The notes under the pieces: model-generated
Database searches by the model: none
Seen by the model: the letters and a program-made list of their open reading frames with translations, nothing else
Told to the model about the DNA's origin: nothing
Made by a program: the position numbers and the translations under genes
In this document: piece by piece, positions 1 through 8,366 of the stretch
Position numbering within the stretch: the first letter of the stretch is position 1
How the letters are laid out: each line of letters begins with the position of its first letter
Assembly: GCA_900696525.1 (NCBI GenBank)
Contig: CAADGL010000004.1
Span: 1 to 32,470, forward strand
Length of the DNA stretch: 32,470 nucleotides
Reading direction: 5' to 3'
Source: an uncultured Planctomycetota bacterium
GTDB taxonomy: Bacteria; Planctomycetota; Phycisphaerae; UBA1845; Fen-1342

Positions 1-155
1 ACGGCTGCGTCGGACAGGCTGACCTGGGTATCCTGCTTGCCAACTTCAACCAGAGCGTTCCGCCGAACACCAACGGCGACCTGAACGGCGACGGTTTCGT
101 TGGCCAGGTTGACCTGGGTATCCTGCTCGGTAACTGGGGCTGCGGCTGCCCGTAA
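1..155 (+). CDS. C-terminal end of a secreted protein with dockerin-like repeats (5' partial)
   Basis: The open frame begins before the window; codons run from base 3 to the TAA at 153-155. The visible 50 residues hold two copies of a calcium-binding dockerin-type unit: a first one ending GQADLGILLANF, then GDLNGDGFVGQVDLGILLGN, with a WGCGCP tail. The Asp/Asn spacing in GDLNGDG is that of an EF-hand-like dockerin loop. In planctomycetes such repeats commonly sit at the extreme C-terminus of large exported proteins, where they are thought to act in attachment or sorting; that role is inference. The same module ends the protein at 23114-24376. The N-terminal domain lies outside the window, so the function is unknown. 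Confidence 0.85.
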   Translation, partial: GCVGQADLGILLANFNQSVPPNTNGDLNGDGFVGQVDLGILLGNWGCGCP

Positions 156-211
156 GCGGCTTGCAACTGCCAGTCAGGTTCGCCCCACCGGGGTGAACAT
201 GTAGATCAAGG

Positions 212-248
212 GACGCCGCGGAGTGATCCTTCGCGGCGTCTCTCTTTT
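212..248 (+). terminator. Intrinsic terminator after the dockerin gene
   Basis: A perfect 9-bp stem, GACGCCGCG (212-220) with CGCGGCGTC (232-240), encloses an 11-nt loop and is followed by TCTCTTTT (241-248). It lies 57 nt after the TAA of the upstream gene and before the convergent minus-strand gene that ends at 313. Confidence 0.8.
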
Positions 249-312
249 GGGGATGCGGGCAGGCGGCCGCGGGTGAACGGGCTGGCTCCCAGCGGCCAGC
301 GCCGTGACACCC

Positions 313-1728
313 TCAGGTCTTGGCCAGAAAACGCACACCGATGTCGTACGTTCCGTCCGCCCGCGCCTGACAGCGCACCACGCGGCCGATCAGGTTCAGC
401 CGCGACCATTGCCCCGTCTGCAAACGCACGCAGATGCGGCTGCCGACGCCCACCGGCCAGCGGCACCCGAAGCTCATCCCCCCGCGCGAGATCGTCCGCG
501 CATCCGCCGTCAGCGCCCCGAGGTCGATGCGCGGCGACAGCAGGAACACGCGCGCCGCGACCGACAGCTCGTGCCGCTCGTGCTCCCGCCGGTTCATCGC
601 CTCGGACGCCGAGTCTCGGGCCAGTGTCTCGAGCGGCGGCGGGGGCGGATGCGCCGCGGGGTTGGCGCTGGGGGTCTCGGGCAGAGCGCCCGCGGGTTGG
701 CTCACCGCCGCGGTCGCGTCCGGCGGCAGCCCGGCGATCATAGCGAGCCAGGCTTCGACGACCCGCGGGCAGTAGCGCGTGGCGGCTTCGTTCCGCAGGG
801 TGTCGACGGCGTGCGACAGCGGATGCGCGCGGCGGCGATGGGGCCGCATCGCGGTCATGGCCTCGAAGGCGTCGACGACGGCGCAGATGCGGCTGACGGG
901 GTGCAGGTGTGCGGCGCGCAACCCGCGCGGATAGCCGCCGCCGTCGTTGCGCTCGTGATGCTCGTGCGTGGCGCGCAGCACGGCCTCAGGCAGGCCGGGG
1001 CCGCTGCGCAGGTGATCGTAACCGAGCTGCGGATGGGCCCGCAGGATGCGCCAGTCGTCGTCGCTGAGCGCGCCGGGGCGGTTCAGCAGTTCCGCCGGCA
1101 CGAAGATCTTGCCGATGTCGTGCAGGATGCCGGCTTGGAAGACGTGGGCGAGCTCGGCGGGGTCGCGCAGTCCGCACGCGTACGCGAGCGGCACCATCCA
1201 GGTGGCGACGTTGACGACATGCGTGGCGGTGTAGAAGTCGTGCCGCGCCACCTTGAACAGGTGCGAGAAACTGCCAGGGTGGTCCACGACGAGCCCAGCC
1301 ACCGTCCGCGACAGGTCGTCCAGACGCGGGCCGATGGCTGCCAGGTCGGGCGTGACCAGCAGTTCGTTGATCAGCTCGACCGTCGCGCTGTAGACCAGCT
1401 CGCACGCCCCCGCGCCGGCCTCCGGCGCGGCGGCCGCCTCGACGCAGCGCTGAATATGCCGCTGCTCGGCCATCTCGACGTACACGAAACGCACGCCGTG
1501 CGCCAGCAGCCGCGCCCGATCCTCCTCGCTGAACGGAAACGCGGGCTCACGGTAGAGCGCGTAGTGCGGCTCCGGCGACGCGCCGTCGGGCGAGCGCACA
1601 TAGACATTGACGCCGGCCAGCACGTGCAGCGGCGCATGCTCAAGCGGCACGGGGATGAAGCCGAGCCGCGCCGAGTTGTACGCGCGGCCGAGCGCCGTGG
1701 TCGGCGGCGCGTCTTTCCTGTGTGTCAC
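313..1728 (-). CDS. HD-GYP domain protein with C-terminal PilZ domain
   Basis: 471 residues. Likely acts in cyclic di-GMP signalling: the HD-GYP domain hydrolyses c-di-GMP and the PilZ domain binds it. Residues about 20-100 resemble the DUF3391-type domain that often precedes HD-GYP. The metal-binding HD-GYP core is visible: His170, HDIGK at 203-207 and HHERNDGGGYP at 257-267, so the phosphodiesterase looks intact. A Pro/Ala-rich linker (about 335-375) leads to a PilZ-like domain (about 379-471) with RREHERHE as the RxxxR-type part and TISRGG where families usually show (D/N)xSxxG; the Thr there may weaken ligand binding. Start is GTG at 1728, with GGAGG four bases upstream. It appears monocistronic and convergent with the first gene. 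The target process is not evident from neighbours. Confidence 0.88.
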   Translation of the reverse strand: MTHRKDAPPTTALGRAYNSARLGFIPVPLEHAPLHVLAGVNVYVRSPDGASPEPHYALYREPAFPFSEEDRARLLAHGVRFVYVEMAEQRHIQRCVEAAAAPEAGAGACELVYSATVELINELLVTPDLAAIGPRLDDLSRTVAGLVVDHPGSFSHLFKVARHDFYTATHVVNVATWMVPLAYACGLRDPAELAHVFQAGILHDIGKIFVPAELLNRPGALSDDDWRILRAHPQLGYDHLRSGPGLPEAVLRATHEHHERNDGGGYPRGLRAAHLHPVSRICAVVDAFEAMTAMRPHRRRAHPLSHAVDTLRNEAATRYCPRVVEAWLAMIAGLPPDATAAVSQPAGALPETPSANPAAHPPPPPLETLARDSASEAMNRREHERHELSVAARVFLLSPRIDLGALTADARTISRGGMSFGCRWPVGVGSRICVRLQTGQWSRLNLIGRVVRCQARADGTYDIGVRFLAKT

Positions 1729-2040
1729 ACGGCCTCCACGAGCGTTTGGACGCCCGGTTTATCGGCGGCGCGGCGCGCGACGACGGAATCCGCCGATTGG
1801 AGGTTTCGAAACGCGTGGGGCGACGGCAAGTCGCCGCGGCCCTCCGGCGTGCCCCGAGGGTTGATTGGAGGCGCGGGACACCACGGGCGGAAGCGTGCGG
1901 TGTGGCGGATCTCCGTCGCGCGGAGCGCACGTGTACGGCGTGGGCGGCGTGACCGGAACCCGCGGCCGTGGTATCTTTTTACGTCTCGGGAAGCCGGCCG
2001 CGTGGGCCGCCCCCGTTTCAGGCGCACAGGAGCAAGGTCC
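1729..2040. other. Divergent intergenic region between the HD-GYP gene and a small plus-strand ORF
   Basis: About 310 bases without a convincing gene. It must hold the promoters of both flanking genes, but no clear -35/-10 pair stands out by eye. A Shine-Dalgarno AGGAG lies near 2029-2033, just before the small ORF at 2041. Confidence 0.5.
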
Positions 2041-2220
2041 ATGTCGCTGAGGTTGTTGCGCAGGCTGTATCTGCTGTCGTCGGGGGCGGCGCTGCTGGGG
2101 ATTCTCCAGGCGCTGGGCCAGGTGAACTTCAACCAGATACTGTTCCAGTTTCTCTCGGGGCTGGCGTCGCTGCTGGTGACGATCTTCCTCGGGGGCGATC
2201 CGTCGCTGTTCTCGGCCTGA
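2041..2220 (+). CDS. Small hydrophobic protein, unknown function (59 aa)
   Basis: I do not recognise a family. The ORF starts at an ATG with AGGAG about 8 bases upstream and encodes 59 residues: a basic N-terminus (MSLRLLRRLYLL), a hydrophobic stretch (SSGAALLGILQALG), a short polar break (QVNFNQ), then a second hydrophobic segment (ILFQFLSGLASLLVTIFL). It could be a small membrane peptide or a poorly cleaved exported peptide. The open frame extends far upstream, but that part is antisense to the HD-GYP gene and is not credible coding. It lies 86 bases before trigger factor. Co-transcription is possible but unproven. Confidence 0.5.
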   Translation: MSLRLLRRLYLLSSGAALLGILQALGQVNFNQILFQFLSGLASLLVTIFLGGDPSLFSA

Positions 2221-2306
2221 GCGGGCGGCAGGACCGGCGGCCGATCGACCGATAGAATGAGTCTCAGGGCAGGCGCGGCCAGGGGCGGCGCGACGGGAGA
2301 GAACCG

Positions 2307-3800
2307 ATGATCCCGACAGGGGTTGGCGGCGGAGTGCAGGAGATCGAGGCCCGCGAGCGGGCGGAGCGCGAGACGCAGCGCCTCCAGGAGGAGCTCAAGA
2401 AGGCGGTGAAGGCGTCGGCCAAGGACGTCGGCACGCTCCGAAAGGAGCTGGCCGTGACCGTGCCGGGAAAGGTCATCACCAGCCACCTGGAATTCAACTT
2501 CGACGAGCTGCGCCAGGACGCCTTCGTCCCGGGCTTCCGCAAGGGCCACGCGCCGCTCCAGCTCATCCAGAAGCGTTACGGCTCCGACGTGCGCAACTCG
2601 CTGAAGACCTCGATCATCGTCCAGTCCTTTCTCGCCGCGATGGAGCAGCATCAGCTCGACGCGCTCGGCGACCCGCTCTTCCGCGTCAAGGTCGACGGGA
2701 CCGAGAAGCTGCTGCCGATCGACGAGGCCGGGGCGCACGTGAAGCTGCCCGACGCCGGCGATTTCGAGTACGTCTGCGAGGTCGAGGTCAAGCCGAAGCT
2801 CGAGCTCCCGGAGCTCAAGGGGATTCCGATCCGGGCCCCGGACGTCGAGATCACGGACGACGACGTCGAGCAGTTCATCCTGCGGCAGCGCAAGATCCGC
2901 GGACGATATGAGCCGCTCACGGACGCGAGCGCCGGCGAGCCCGACGACCAGGTCATCACCGACGTGGCGCTCACCGTCGAAGGCGTCGTCGTCAAGAGCG
3001 AGGAGAACGTGCAGCTGGGCGTGCGGGCCACGCGGCTCGACGGCGTGCCGCTGCCGACGCTGGGCGACGTGCTCAAGGGCGTGCGCCCCGGCGACTCGCG
3101 CTCCGTCGAATGCGAGATTCCCGCCGACTACGAGCGGCCGGACTTGCGTGGGAAGAAGGGGCGCTTCGAGTTCAAGGTGCAGGAGCTCAAGCGCCTGGCG
3201 CCCATGCCGCTGGAGGCTTTCGTGGCGCAGGTCGGCGCCGAGTCGGAGGCCCAGTTGCGTCAGTTCGTGCGCGACGACCTCGCCTCTGAACGCGACCGTC
3301 TCGTGCTGCGGGCCAAGAAGGATCAGGTGTTCCAGTACCTGCTCGACCACGTGCCCATCGACCTGCCGAGCGACTTCTCGGCCCGCATGACCGACCGCGC
3401 CGTCGTGCGCAAGATCATCGACCTGTCGCAGTCGGGCGTGCCCGACGGCGAGATCGACGCGCGCATCGACGAGCTGCGCACCAGCGCCGGCGAGGAGACC
3501 GCGCGGGAACTGCGGCTGGAGTTCATCTTCGAGAAAGTCGCGGAGAAGCTCGGCGTCTCCGTGACCGATGAAGAGGTCAACAGCGAGATCGCCCGCATCG
3601 CCCGGCTGTATCACCGCCGATTCGACCGCGTGCGGGACGACCTGGCCCGGCGCGGGCTGCTGCCACAGCTCGCCGAGCAGATACGCCAGGACAAGTGCGT
3701 GGAGATCCTCTTGCGCGACGCGAAGGAGGTCGAGGCGGCCGAGGCGCCCGCTGAAGGCAAGAAGAAGCCGCGGGCCCGCAAGCCGAAGGAAAAAGAATAG
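2307..3800 (+). CDS. tig: Trigger factor, ribosome-associated chaperone and peptidyl-prolyl isomerase
   Basis: 497 residues. Trigger factor binds the ribosomal exit tunnel and shields nascent chains. The ribosome-docking signature appears as VPGFRKGHAP (residues 74-83), within the N-terminal domain; the FKBP-like PPIase domain follows in the middle (about 200-300), then the alpha-helical C-terminal chaperone domain, ending in a very basic tail (EGKKKPRARKPKEKE). The docking motif sits about 30 residues further in than in E. coli because of a charged helical N-terminal stretch (EIEARERAERETQRLQEE). Start ATG has GGGAGAG upstream. The gene order tig-clpP-clpP is a variant of the widespread tig-clpP-clpX cluster; clpX is not next. 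Identification rests on motif, length and context. Confidence 0.9.
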   Translation: MIPTGVGGGVQEIEARERAERETQRLQEELKKAVKASAKDVGTLRKELAVTVPGKVITSHLEFNFDELRQDAFVPGFRKGHAPLQLIQKRYGSDVRNSLKTSIIVQSFLAAMEQHQLDALGDPLFRVKVDGTEKLLPIDEAGAHVKLPDAGDFEYVCEVEVKPKLELPELKGIPIRAPDVEITDDDVEQFILRQRKIRGRYEPLTDASAGEPDDQVITDVALTVEGVVVKSEENVQLGVRATRLDGVPLPTLGDVLKGVRPGDSRSVECEIPADYERPDLRGKKGRFEFKVQELKRLAPMPLEAFVAQVGAESEAQLRQFVRDDLASERDRLVLRAKKDQVFQYLLDHVPIDLPSDFSARMTDRAVVRKIIDLSQSGVPDGEIDARIDELRTSAGEETARELRLEFIFEKVAEKLGVSVTDEEVNSEIARIARLYHRRFDRVRDDLARRGLLPQLAEQIRQDKCVEILLRDAKEVEAAEAPAEGKKKPRARKPKEKE

Positions 3801-3887
3801 TCGCGACACCGGAAGTCACCACGCGGACGCGGCCGTCGTCGTCCGCCTTCCCGCTTTCATGCGAAGCCAACTGCCCGGAGCGAATGG

Positions 3888-4523
3888 ATGCCGTACTGGC
3901 CGGAAATAGAGCGTCCGCGATTGCAGGGCAACCCGTATCAGGCCTGGCGCCAGATGGGCCTGAACGAGATGCTGCTCGACAACCGCATCATCTTCCTCGA
4001 CCTGCCGATGGATCCGCGGATCATGATCAACGGCAGCACGGTCTGCTCGCACATCATCAAGAGCATGTTGTACCTGGCCACGGTCAAGCGCGACCAGGAC
4101 ATCCAGCTCTACATCAACTGCCCCGGCGGCGACATCGACGACACGCTGGCGATCTACGACACGATGCGCTTCCTGAACTGCGACGTGGCCACCTACTGCG
4201 TCGGGGCGGCCAGCAGCGGCGCAGCGCTCATCCTCGCCGCCGGCACCAAGGGCAAACGCTTCGCCCTGCCGCACGCGAAGGTCATGATCCACCAGCCCTG
4301 GGGCTACGTGGGTGGCCAGGCCGCCGACATGCGCATCCAGGCCGAGGAAATCCTGAAAGTGAAGAAAACGCTCATTGACATCATGTCGCTGCACACCGGC
4401 AAGTCCCCCGAGCAGATCGAGAAGGACACCGAGCGCGACCGCTACATGGATGTCAAGGAAGCGCTCGAATACGGCCTGATCGACGAGATCCTCTCCGAGC
4501 GCCCCGACAAAAGGAAGAAATAG
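3888..4523 (+). CDS. clpP: ATP-dependent Clp protease proteolytic subunit, paralogue 1
   Basis: 211 residues. Serine peptidase subunit that forms barrel rings opened by a Clp ATPase. The triad is complete: Ser109 in GAASSGA, His135 in KVMIHQP, Asp184 in TERDRYMD, with spacing like the E. coli enzyme. The N-terminus is unusual: instead of the usual [14 protein letters not shown] it has a longer leader ([20 protein letters not shown]) and [15 protein letters not shown], and the residue after the catalytic Ser is Ser rather than Met. The start at 3888 has GGAG seven or so bases upstream; an ATG four bases earlier is in another frame. It lies 87 bases after tig and 41 before the second clpP, probably one transcript. 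The divergent N-terminus, which shapes the axial pore, suggests a specialised partner in a mixed ring. Confidence 0.92.
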   Translation: MPYWPEIERPRLQGNPYQAWRQMGLNEMLLDNRIIFLDLPMDPRIMINGSTVCSHIIKSMLYLATVKRDQDIQLYINCPGGDIDDTLAIYDTMRFLNCDVATYCVGAASSGAALILAAGTKGKRFALPHAKVMIHQPWGYVGGQAADMRIQAEEILKVKKTLIDIMSLHTGKSPEQIEKDTERDRYMDVKEALEYGLIDEILSERPDKRKK

Positions 4524-4564
4524 CCGGCCCGCGCGCCGCCGCACAGAAGGGAACCTGCCCCACC

Positions 4565-5188
4565 ATGCATCGAGCCCAGCTCATTCCGATCGTCGTCGAG
4601 CGCGAGGGCCGCGCCGAACGCGCCTACGACATCTACTCGCGCCTCCTCAAGGACCGGATCGTCTTCCTCGGTGACGAGGTCACCGCCGACCTTGCCAACG
4701 TCGTCGTCGCCCAGATGCTCTTCCTGGCCAACGAGGACCCCAAGGCCGACATCCACCTCTACGTCAACTCCCCCGGCGGCTCCGTTCACGCCGGCATGGG
4801 CATCTACGACACCATGCAGTTCGTCCGCTGCCCCGTCTCCACCTACGTCATCGGAATGGCCGCCAGCATGGGCGCCGTCCTCAGCGCCGCCGGAACCCCA
4901 GGCAAGCGCTACGTCCTGCCCCATGCGCGCGTCATGATTCATCAACCCCTCGGCGGCGCACGCGGCCCCGCCACCGACCTGAAGATCGAGCTGAACGAGA
5001 TGCTGCGAACCCAGCGGCAGCTCTACGAAATCCTCGCCCGGCACACCGGGAAGACCATCGACGACATCACCCGCGATTGCGACCGGAACAACTGGATGGA
5101 CGCCGAGCAGGCGGTCGCCTACGGCCTGGCCGACCGCATCCTCGAATCCATGCCCGAGCCGGCCCTGCGCCCGCCGCCCGCGGTGTAG
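4565..5188 (+). CDS. clpP: ATP-dependent Clp protease proteolytic subunit, paralogue 2, with Asn at the catalytic Asp position
   Basis: 207 residues. The N-terminus is canonical ([21 protein letters not shown]). Ser101 (GMAASMGA) and His126 (RVMIHQP) are present. The segment that normally reads TERDRF reads CDRNNW, placing Asn175 (AAC at 5087-5089) where the triad Asp belongs; the His-to-Asn spacing of 49 residues equals His-to-Asp in E. coli ClpP. Listeria ClpP1 is a known case with the same Asp-to-Asn change, where activity depends on assembly with the other ClpP. By analogy this subunit may need ClpP1 from the preceding gene to be fully active; that is inference. The two genes are 41 bases apart, a likely operon. 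No clpX follows; aroA does. Confidence 0.92.
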   Translation: MHRAQLIPIVVEREGRAERAYDIYSRLLKDRIVFLGDEVTADLANVVVAQMLFLANEDPKADIHLYVNSPGGSVHAGMGIYDTMQFVRCPVSTYVIGMAASMGAVLSAAGTPGKRYVLPHARVMIHQPLGGARGPATDLKIELNEMLRTQRQLYEILARHTGKTIDDITRDCDRNNWMDAEQAVAYGLADRILESMPEPALRPPPAV

Positions 5189-5271
5189 CCCGCCGCGGCC
5201 GGCTTCGCCGCTCGGACCGCCGTCTCTCCCGCGGGCCGGGTGGGCGGGCGACAACGGGGAACCAGCGACCC

Positions 5272-6612
5272 ATGGCCCACTCACCCAGAGCCGAACCGCT
5301 CGGCGGCGACGTCCGCATGCACGCCCTCGGCCCCGTGTGCGGCGCCGTGCGACTGCCCGGCTCCAAGAGCCTCACCAACCGGCTCCTCATGTGCGCCGCG
5401 CTGGCCGACGGCCGCTCGCTGCTCCACGGCGCGGCGGCCGCCGACGACGTTCGCCGGATGATCGCGGGCCTGCGGCGGCTGGGCGTGTCCGTTTCGGCAG
5501 AAGCGGGAGGCTCACGCCTGTCGATCGACGGTTGCCGCGGCCAGCTCCCGGCGACGGAGGCCGACCTTGACGTGGGCCACGCCGGCACTGCGATGCGTTT
5601 TCTGACGGCGCTGTGCAGCCTGGGCCATGGCGCCTACCGCATCGACGGCTCCGCGCGGATGCGCGAGCGGCCGATCGGCGGCCTGGTGGACGCGCTGCGG
5701 ACGCTCGGCGCCGTGATCGGATACGAGGGGCGCGAGGGCTTGCCGCCGCTGCTGGTGCGGGGCGGCGGCTTGCGCGGGGGCTCGGTGTCGCTTTCGGACG
5801 TCGTGTCGAGCCAGTTCGTCAGCGCCCTGCTGATGGCGGCGCCGTACGCTGCCGGCGACGTGTTGATCGAGATTCGCGGCAGGGTGAGCAGCGCGCCTTA
5901 CCTGGCGATGACGCTCGACGTCATGCGCCGCATGGGGGTGGAAACGCTGTCGGAGGCGAGCGCCGGCGGCCCGCCGACAGGCGCCGATGCCCGGTTCATC
6001 GTGCCCGCGCCGCAGCGCTACCACGCTGCCAGCATCGCCATCGAGCCCGACGCCAGTGGCGCCTCGTACTTCTGGGCGGCGGCGGCGGTCAGCGGCGGGC
6101 GTGTGCTCGTCCACGGCCTGCATGACACGAGCGTGCAGGGCGACGTGCGCTTCGTGCACGTCCTCGAGCAGATGGGCTGCCGCATCGAGCACCAGCCCGA
6201 GGGCATCGCCGTGCAGGGTCCCGAGCCCGGCGGGCTGCGCGGCGTGGATATCGACCTGAACGCGATGCCCGACGTGGTGCAGACGCTGGCGGTGGTCGCG
6301 CTCTTCGCGCGCGGGCCGACAACCATCCGCAACGTAGCGAATCTGCGCGTCAAGGAGACCGATCGCCTCGTCGCGCTCGAACGCGAGCTCGCGCGGCTCG
6401 GCGCCGAAATCACGCTCGGGCCCGACGGGCTTTCGATCCGGCCGCCGGCGACGCCGCGGGCCGCCACGCTCGATACCCACGACGACCACCGCATGGCGAT
6501 GAGCCTGGCCGTGGCCGGGCTGGCCTGCGAAGGCGTCGTCATCCGCGACGCGGGCGTCGTGTCGAAGAGCCTGCCCGAGTTCTTCTCACTGCTGAACGGG
6601 CTTGGGCGCTAG
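5272..6612 (+). CDS. aroA: 3-phosphoshikimate 1-carboxyvinyltransferase (EPSP synthase)
   Basis: 446 residues. Transfers the enolpyruvyl group of PEP to shikimate-3-phosphate in chorismate synthesis, cytoplasmic. Motifs: LPGSKSLTNR (28-37, Lys32 substrate-binding), GHAGTAMRF (102-110), NAMPDVVQTLA with the catalytic Asp, RVKETDRL, and a late DTHDDHRMAMSLAVAGL. The PEP/glyphosate-contact motif, GNAGTAMRP in the common class I enzymes, here has His for Asn and Phe for Pro. I chose the ATG at 5272 with GGGGA about 11 bases upstream; the frame is open further up but that part overlaps clpP. It follows clpP2 by 83 bases on the same strand. Chorismate also feeds menaquinone, which fits the MqnD-like gene elsewhere in the window. 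Confidence 0.93.
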   Translation: MAHSPRAEPLGGDVRMHALGPVCGAVRLPGSKSLTNRLLMCAALADGRSLLHGAAAADDVRRMIAGLRRLGVSVSAEAGGSRLSIDGCRGQLPATEADLDVGHAGTAMRFLTALCSLGHGAYRIDGSARMRERPIGGLVDALRTLGAVIGYEGREGLPPLLVRGGGLRGGSVSLSDVVSSQFVSALLMAAPYAAGDVLIEIRGRVSSAPYLAMTLDVMRRMGVETLSEASAGGPPTGADARFIVPAPQRYHAASIAIEPDASGASYFWAAAAVSGGRVLVHGLHDTSVQGDVRFVHVLEQMGCRIEHQPEGIAVQGPEPGGLRGVDIDLNAMPDVVQTLAVVALFARGPTTIRNVANLRVKETDRLVALERELARLGAEITLGPDGLSIRPPATPRAATLDTHDDHRMAMSLAVAGLACEGVVIRDAGVVSKSLPEFFSLLNGLGR

Positions 6613-6694
6613 TCGCGACGGCGCAGTGGGCGCCGTGCGTTATCATGCGCTGCCGGGCGCGGACGGCTGCGTGGTCCGCGCGGCGGAGGCCGAG

Positions 6695-7864
6695 ATGTCA
6701 TACCGATACGCGGTTCTGGGGGCCGGCCGGCAGGGTGTCGCGATCGCCTACGACCTGGCGCAGAACGGCGAAGCCGAACAGGTGTTGCTGATCGACAGCG
6801 AGCGGGCGGCGGTGGCGGGTGCGGTGCAGCGGCTCACGAAGCTGCTGCCGGCCCGGGCCGGGCTGCTGCGCCACGCCGTCTGCGACGTGGCTCAACCCGA
6901 ACAGGTGGCCATGCTCTTGCAGGGCATGAACGTCGCCGTCTCCGCCGTGCCCTATCGCTTCAATGTGGCCTTGACCGACGCGGCGATCTCGGCGCGCTGC
7001 TCGCTATGCGACCTCGGGGGCAACACGGCGGTGGTGCGCGGACAACTGGAGCGGCACGGTCGCGCGGCCAAGGCGGGCGTGAGCATCGTGCCCGACTGCG
7101 GCCTGTGCCCGGGCCTCGGGAACCACCTGGCCACGCACGGCATTGGACGCATGGACCAGCCGGAGCACGTGCACATTCGCTGCGGCGGCCTGCCGGAGCG
7201 GCCGGTCGGGCCGCTGGGCTACAAGCTGGTGTTCAATTTCCAGGGGCTGATCAACGAGTACAGCGGGCAGGCCGAGTTCCTGCGCGACGGGCGGGTGACG
7301 CCGGTCGCGACGCTGACCGAGCTTGAGGCCATCGAGTTCGACGCGCCCGTCGGCCCGTGCGAGGCGGCCGTGACCTCCGGCGGGACCAGCACCTGCCCGC
7401 AGACCTTCGCCGGCCGCCTGCGCACATACGACTACAAGACCGTGCGCTATCCGGGACACTTCACCATCGTCCGGGCCCTGTTCGAGCTCGGCTGTTTCGA
7501 CGAGAGCGTCACGCTGCGCGACGGCACGCGGCTCGCGCCGCGCACGCTCATGCGCCAGCTCATGGAGGAGCGCCTCGCCTTCCCGAACGTCCGCGACGTC
7601 GTCGTCCTGCGCGTCACCGTCTCCGGCCGCCGCGGAGCCAACCCCTGCACCCTGCGATACGACGTCTTCGACCGGCATGACCCGGCGACGGGCTTCTCGG
7701 CGATGGAGCGAACCACCGGCTTCCCGGCGGCGCTGGTGGCGTACATGCAGGCCCGGGAGCTGGTCGAGCCGGGCGCCCGGCCACTCGAGATCAGCGTGCC
7801 CGCCGAGACCTTCTACGAGGAACTGCCGCGGCACGGAATTCGCGTGACGCTCTGCGAAGCGTAG
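6695..7864 (+). CDS. Saccharopine dehydrogenase-like NAD(P)-dependent oxidoreductase
   Basis: 389 residues. N-terminal Rossmann fold with GAGRQG (9-14) in YAVLGAGRQGVAIAYDL and an acidic residue after the second strand (LLIDSE), which favours NAD(H). PDCGLCPGLGNHLA and KTVRYPGHFTIVRALFELG are typical of the saccharopine dehydrogenase / lysine 6-dehydrogenase superfamily, where the C-terminal domain binds the amino acid. The likely reaction is oxidation of a lysine-type or other amino acid, but the substrate cannot be read from the sequence. Start is an ATG with GGAGG five bases upstream; the frame is open back to 6602 without a better start. It follows aroA by 82 bases. Lysine 6-dehydrogenase is one candidate activity. 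Confidence 0.8.
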   Translation: MSYRYAVLGAGRQGVAIAYDLAQNGEAEQVLLIDSERAAVAGAVQRLTKLLPARAGLLRHAVCDVAQPEQVAMLLQGMNVAVSAVPYRFNVALTDAAISARCSLCDLGGNTAVVRGQLERHGRAAKAGVSIVPDCGLCPGLGNHLATHGIGRMDQPEHVHIRCGGLPERPVGPLGYKLVFNFQGLINEYSGQAEFLRDGRVTPVATLTELEAIEFDAPVGPCEAAVTSGGTSTCPQTFAGRLRTYDYKTVRYPGHFTIVRALFELGCFDESVTLRDGTRLAPRTLMRQLMEERLAFPNVRDVVVLRVTVSGRRGANPCTLRYDVFDRHDPATGFSAMERTTGFPAALVAYMQARELVEPGARPLEISVPAETFYEELPRHGIRVTLCEA

Positions 7865-8366
7865 AATCGCGCGAGATGGACAGCGCCCCGCGAATCGACC
7901 ACAGCGCGCGGCCGATTCCGCCGCGGTACTGGTGGGCGCGGCGCGCCGGGCTCGTGCCGGCCGCTCGCCAGCCCGATGCTCAACGTGCTCCTGCCGCACC
8001 TGACCCCCGTGCGCGCCTGGCGCGGCTCGCCGGAACGTTGCGCGGCAGCAGCGGCCGTGCCCGGAATGCGGCCGACATCTCGTTCCTGCTCAAAGGTCCC
8101 CCGGCAGAGGAGGCCGAGTAGCTCTCGCCGCTTCGCGCCTCCGCGGCCGCGCGCCCGCTTGCGGACCGCGTGCCTGCGAGGCCGCGTGCCGGCCGGATCA
8201 GCCGGCTTCTCTTCTTCGGCACTTTCTGGCGCTGCGCCGGCTCGAAGTGCGCCCTGTGATTAGCAGGGTCCTGTTCGGGCCCGCCGGGGCGAACGCAAGC
8301 AATCCGGGCCGCGCGGCGTTCCCATCCGAAACCAGTGCGCGAGCCACTCAGCGCGGGAGGCATGTC
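7865..8366. other. Intergenic region, possibly with a decayed gene start
   Basis: About 500 bases without a convincing full gene. A short frame from the ATG at 7876 begins MDSAPRIDHSARPIPPRYWW, which looks protein-like (acidic/Pro start then RYWWARR, a pattern I associate with membrane-protein starts), but the continuation is Arg/Ala/Pro-rich noise until 8121. This may be the remnant of a truncated gene. A weak hairpin lies at 8192-8206. The far end holds the Shine-Dalgarno GGGAGG at 8355-8360 for the next gene. Confidence 0.35.
8192..8212 (+). terminator. Weak candidate terminator hairpin
   Basis: GCCGG (8192-8196) pairs with CCGGC (8202-8206) across a 5-nt loop, followed by the pyrimidine run TTCTCTT. 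The stem is only 5 bp, so this is tentative. It lies between the 7864 stop and the gene starting at 8367. Confidence 0.3.

Noticed and set aside
304..2220. A 638-codon plus-strand frame over the HD-GYP gene
   Set aside because: It is antisense to a gene with intact HD-GYP and PilZ motifs and has Arg/Ala/His-rich composition. Only its last 59 codons (2041-2220), with their own ribosome-binding site, are kept.
1725..3809. A 694-codon minus-strand frame over trigger factor
   Set aside because: Long antisense frames are expected in GC-rich coding DNA; the translation has no family features, while the plus strand encodes a clear trigger factor.
3884..4378. A 164-codon frame starting four bases before clpP1
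   Set aside because: It is the +1 shadow of ClpP1; the catalytic motifs are in the frame starting at 3888.
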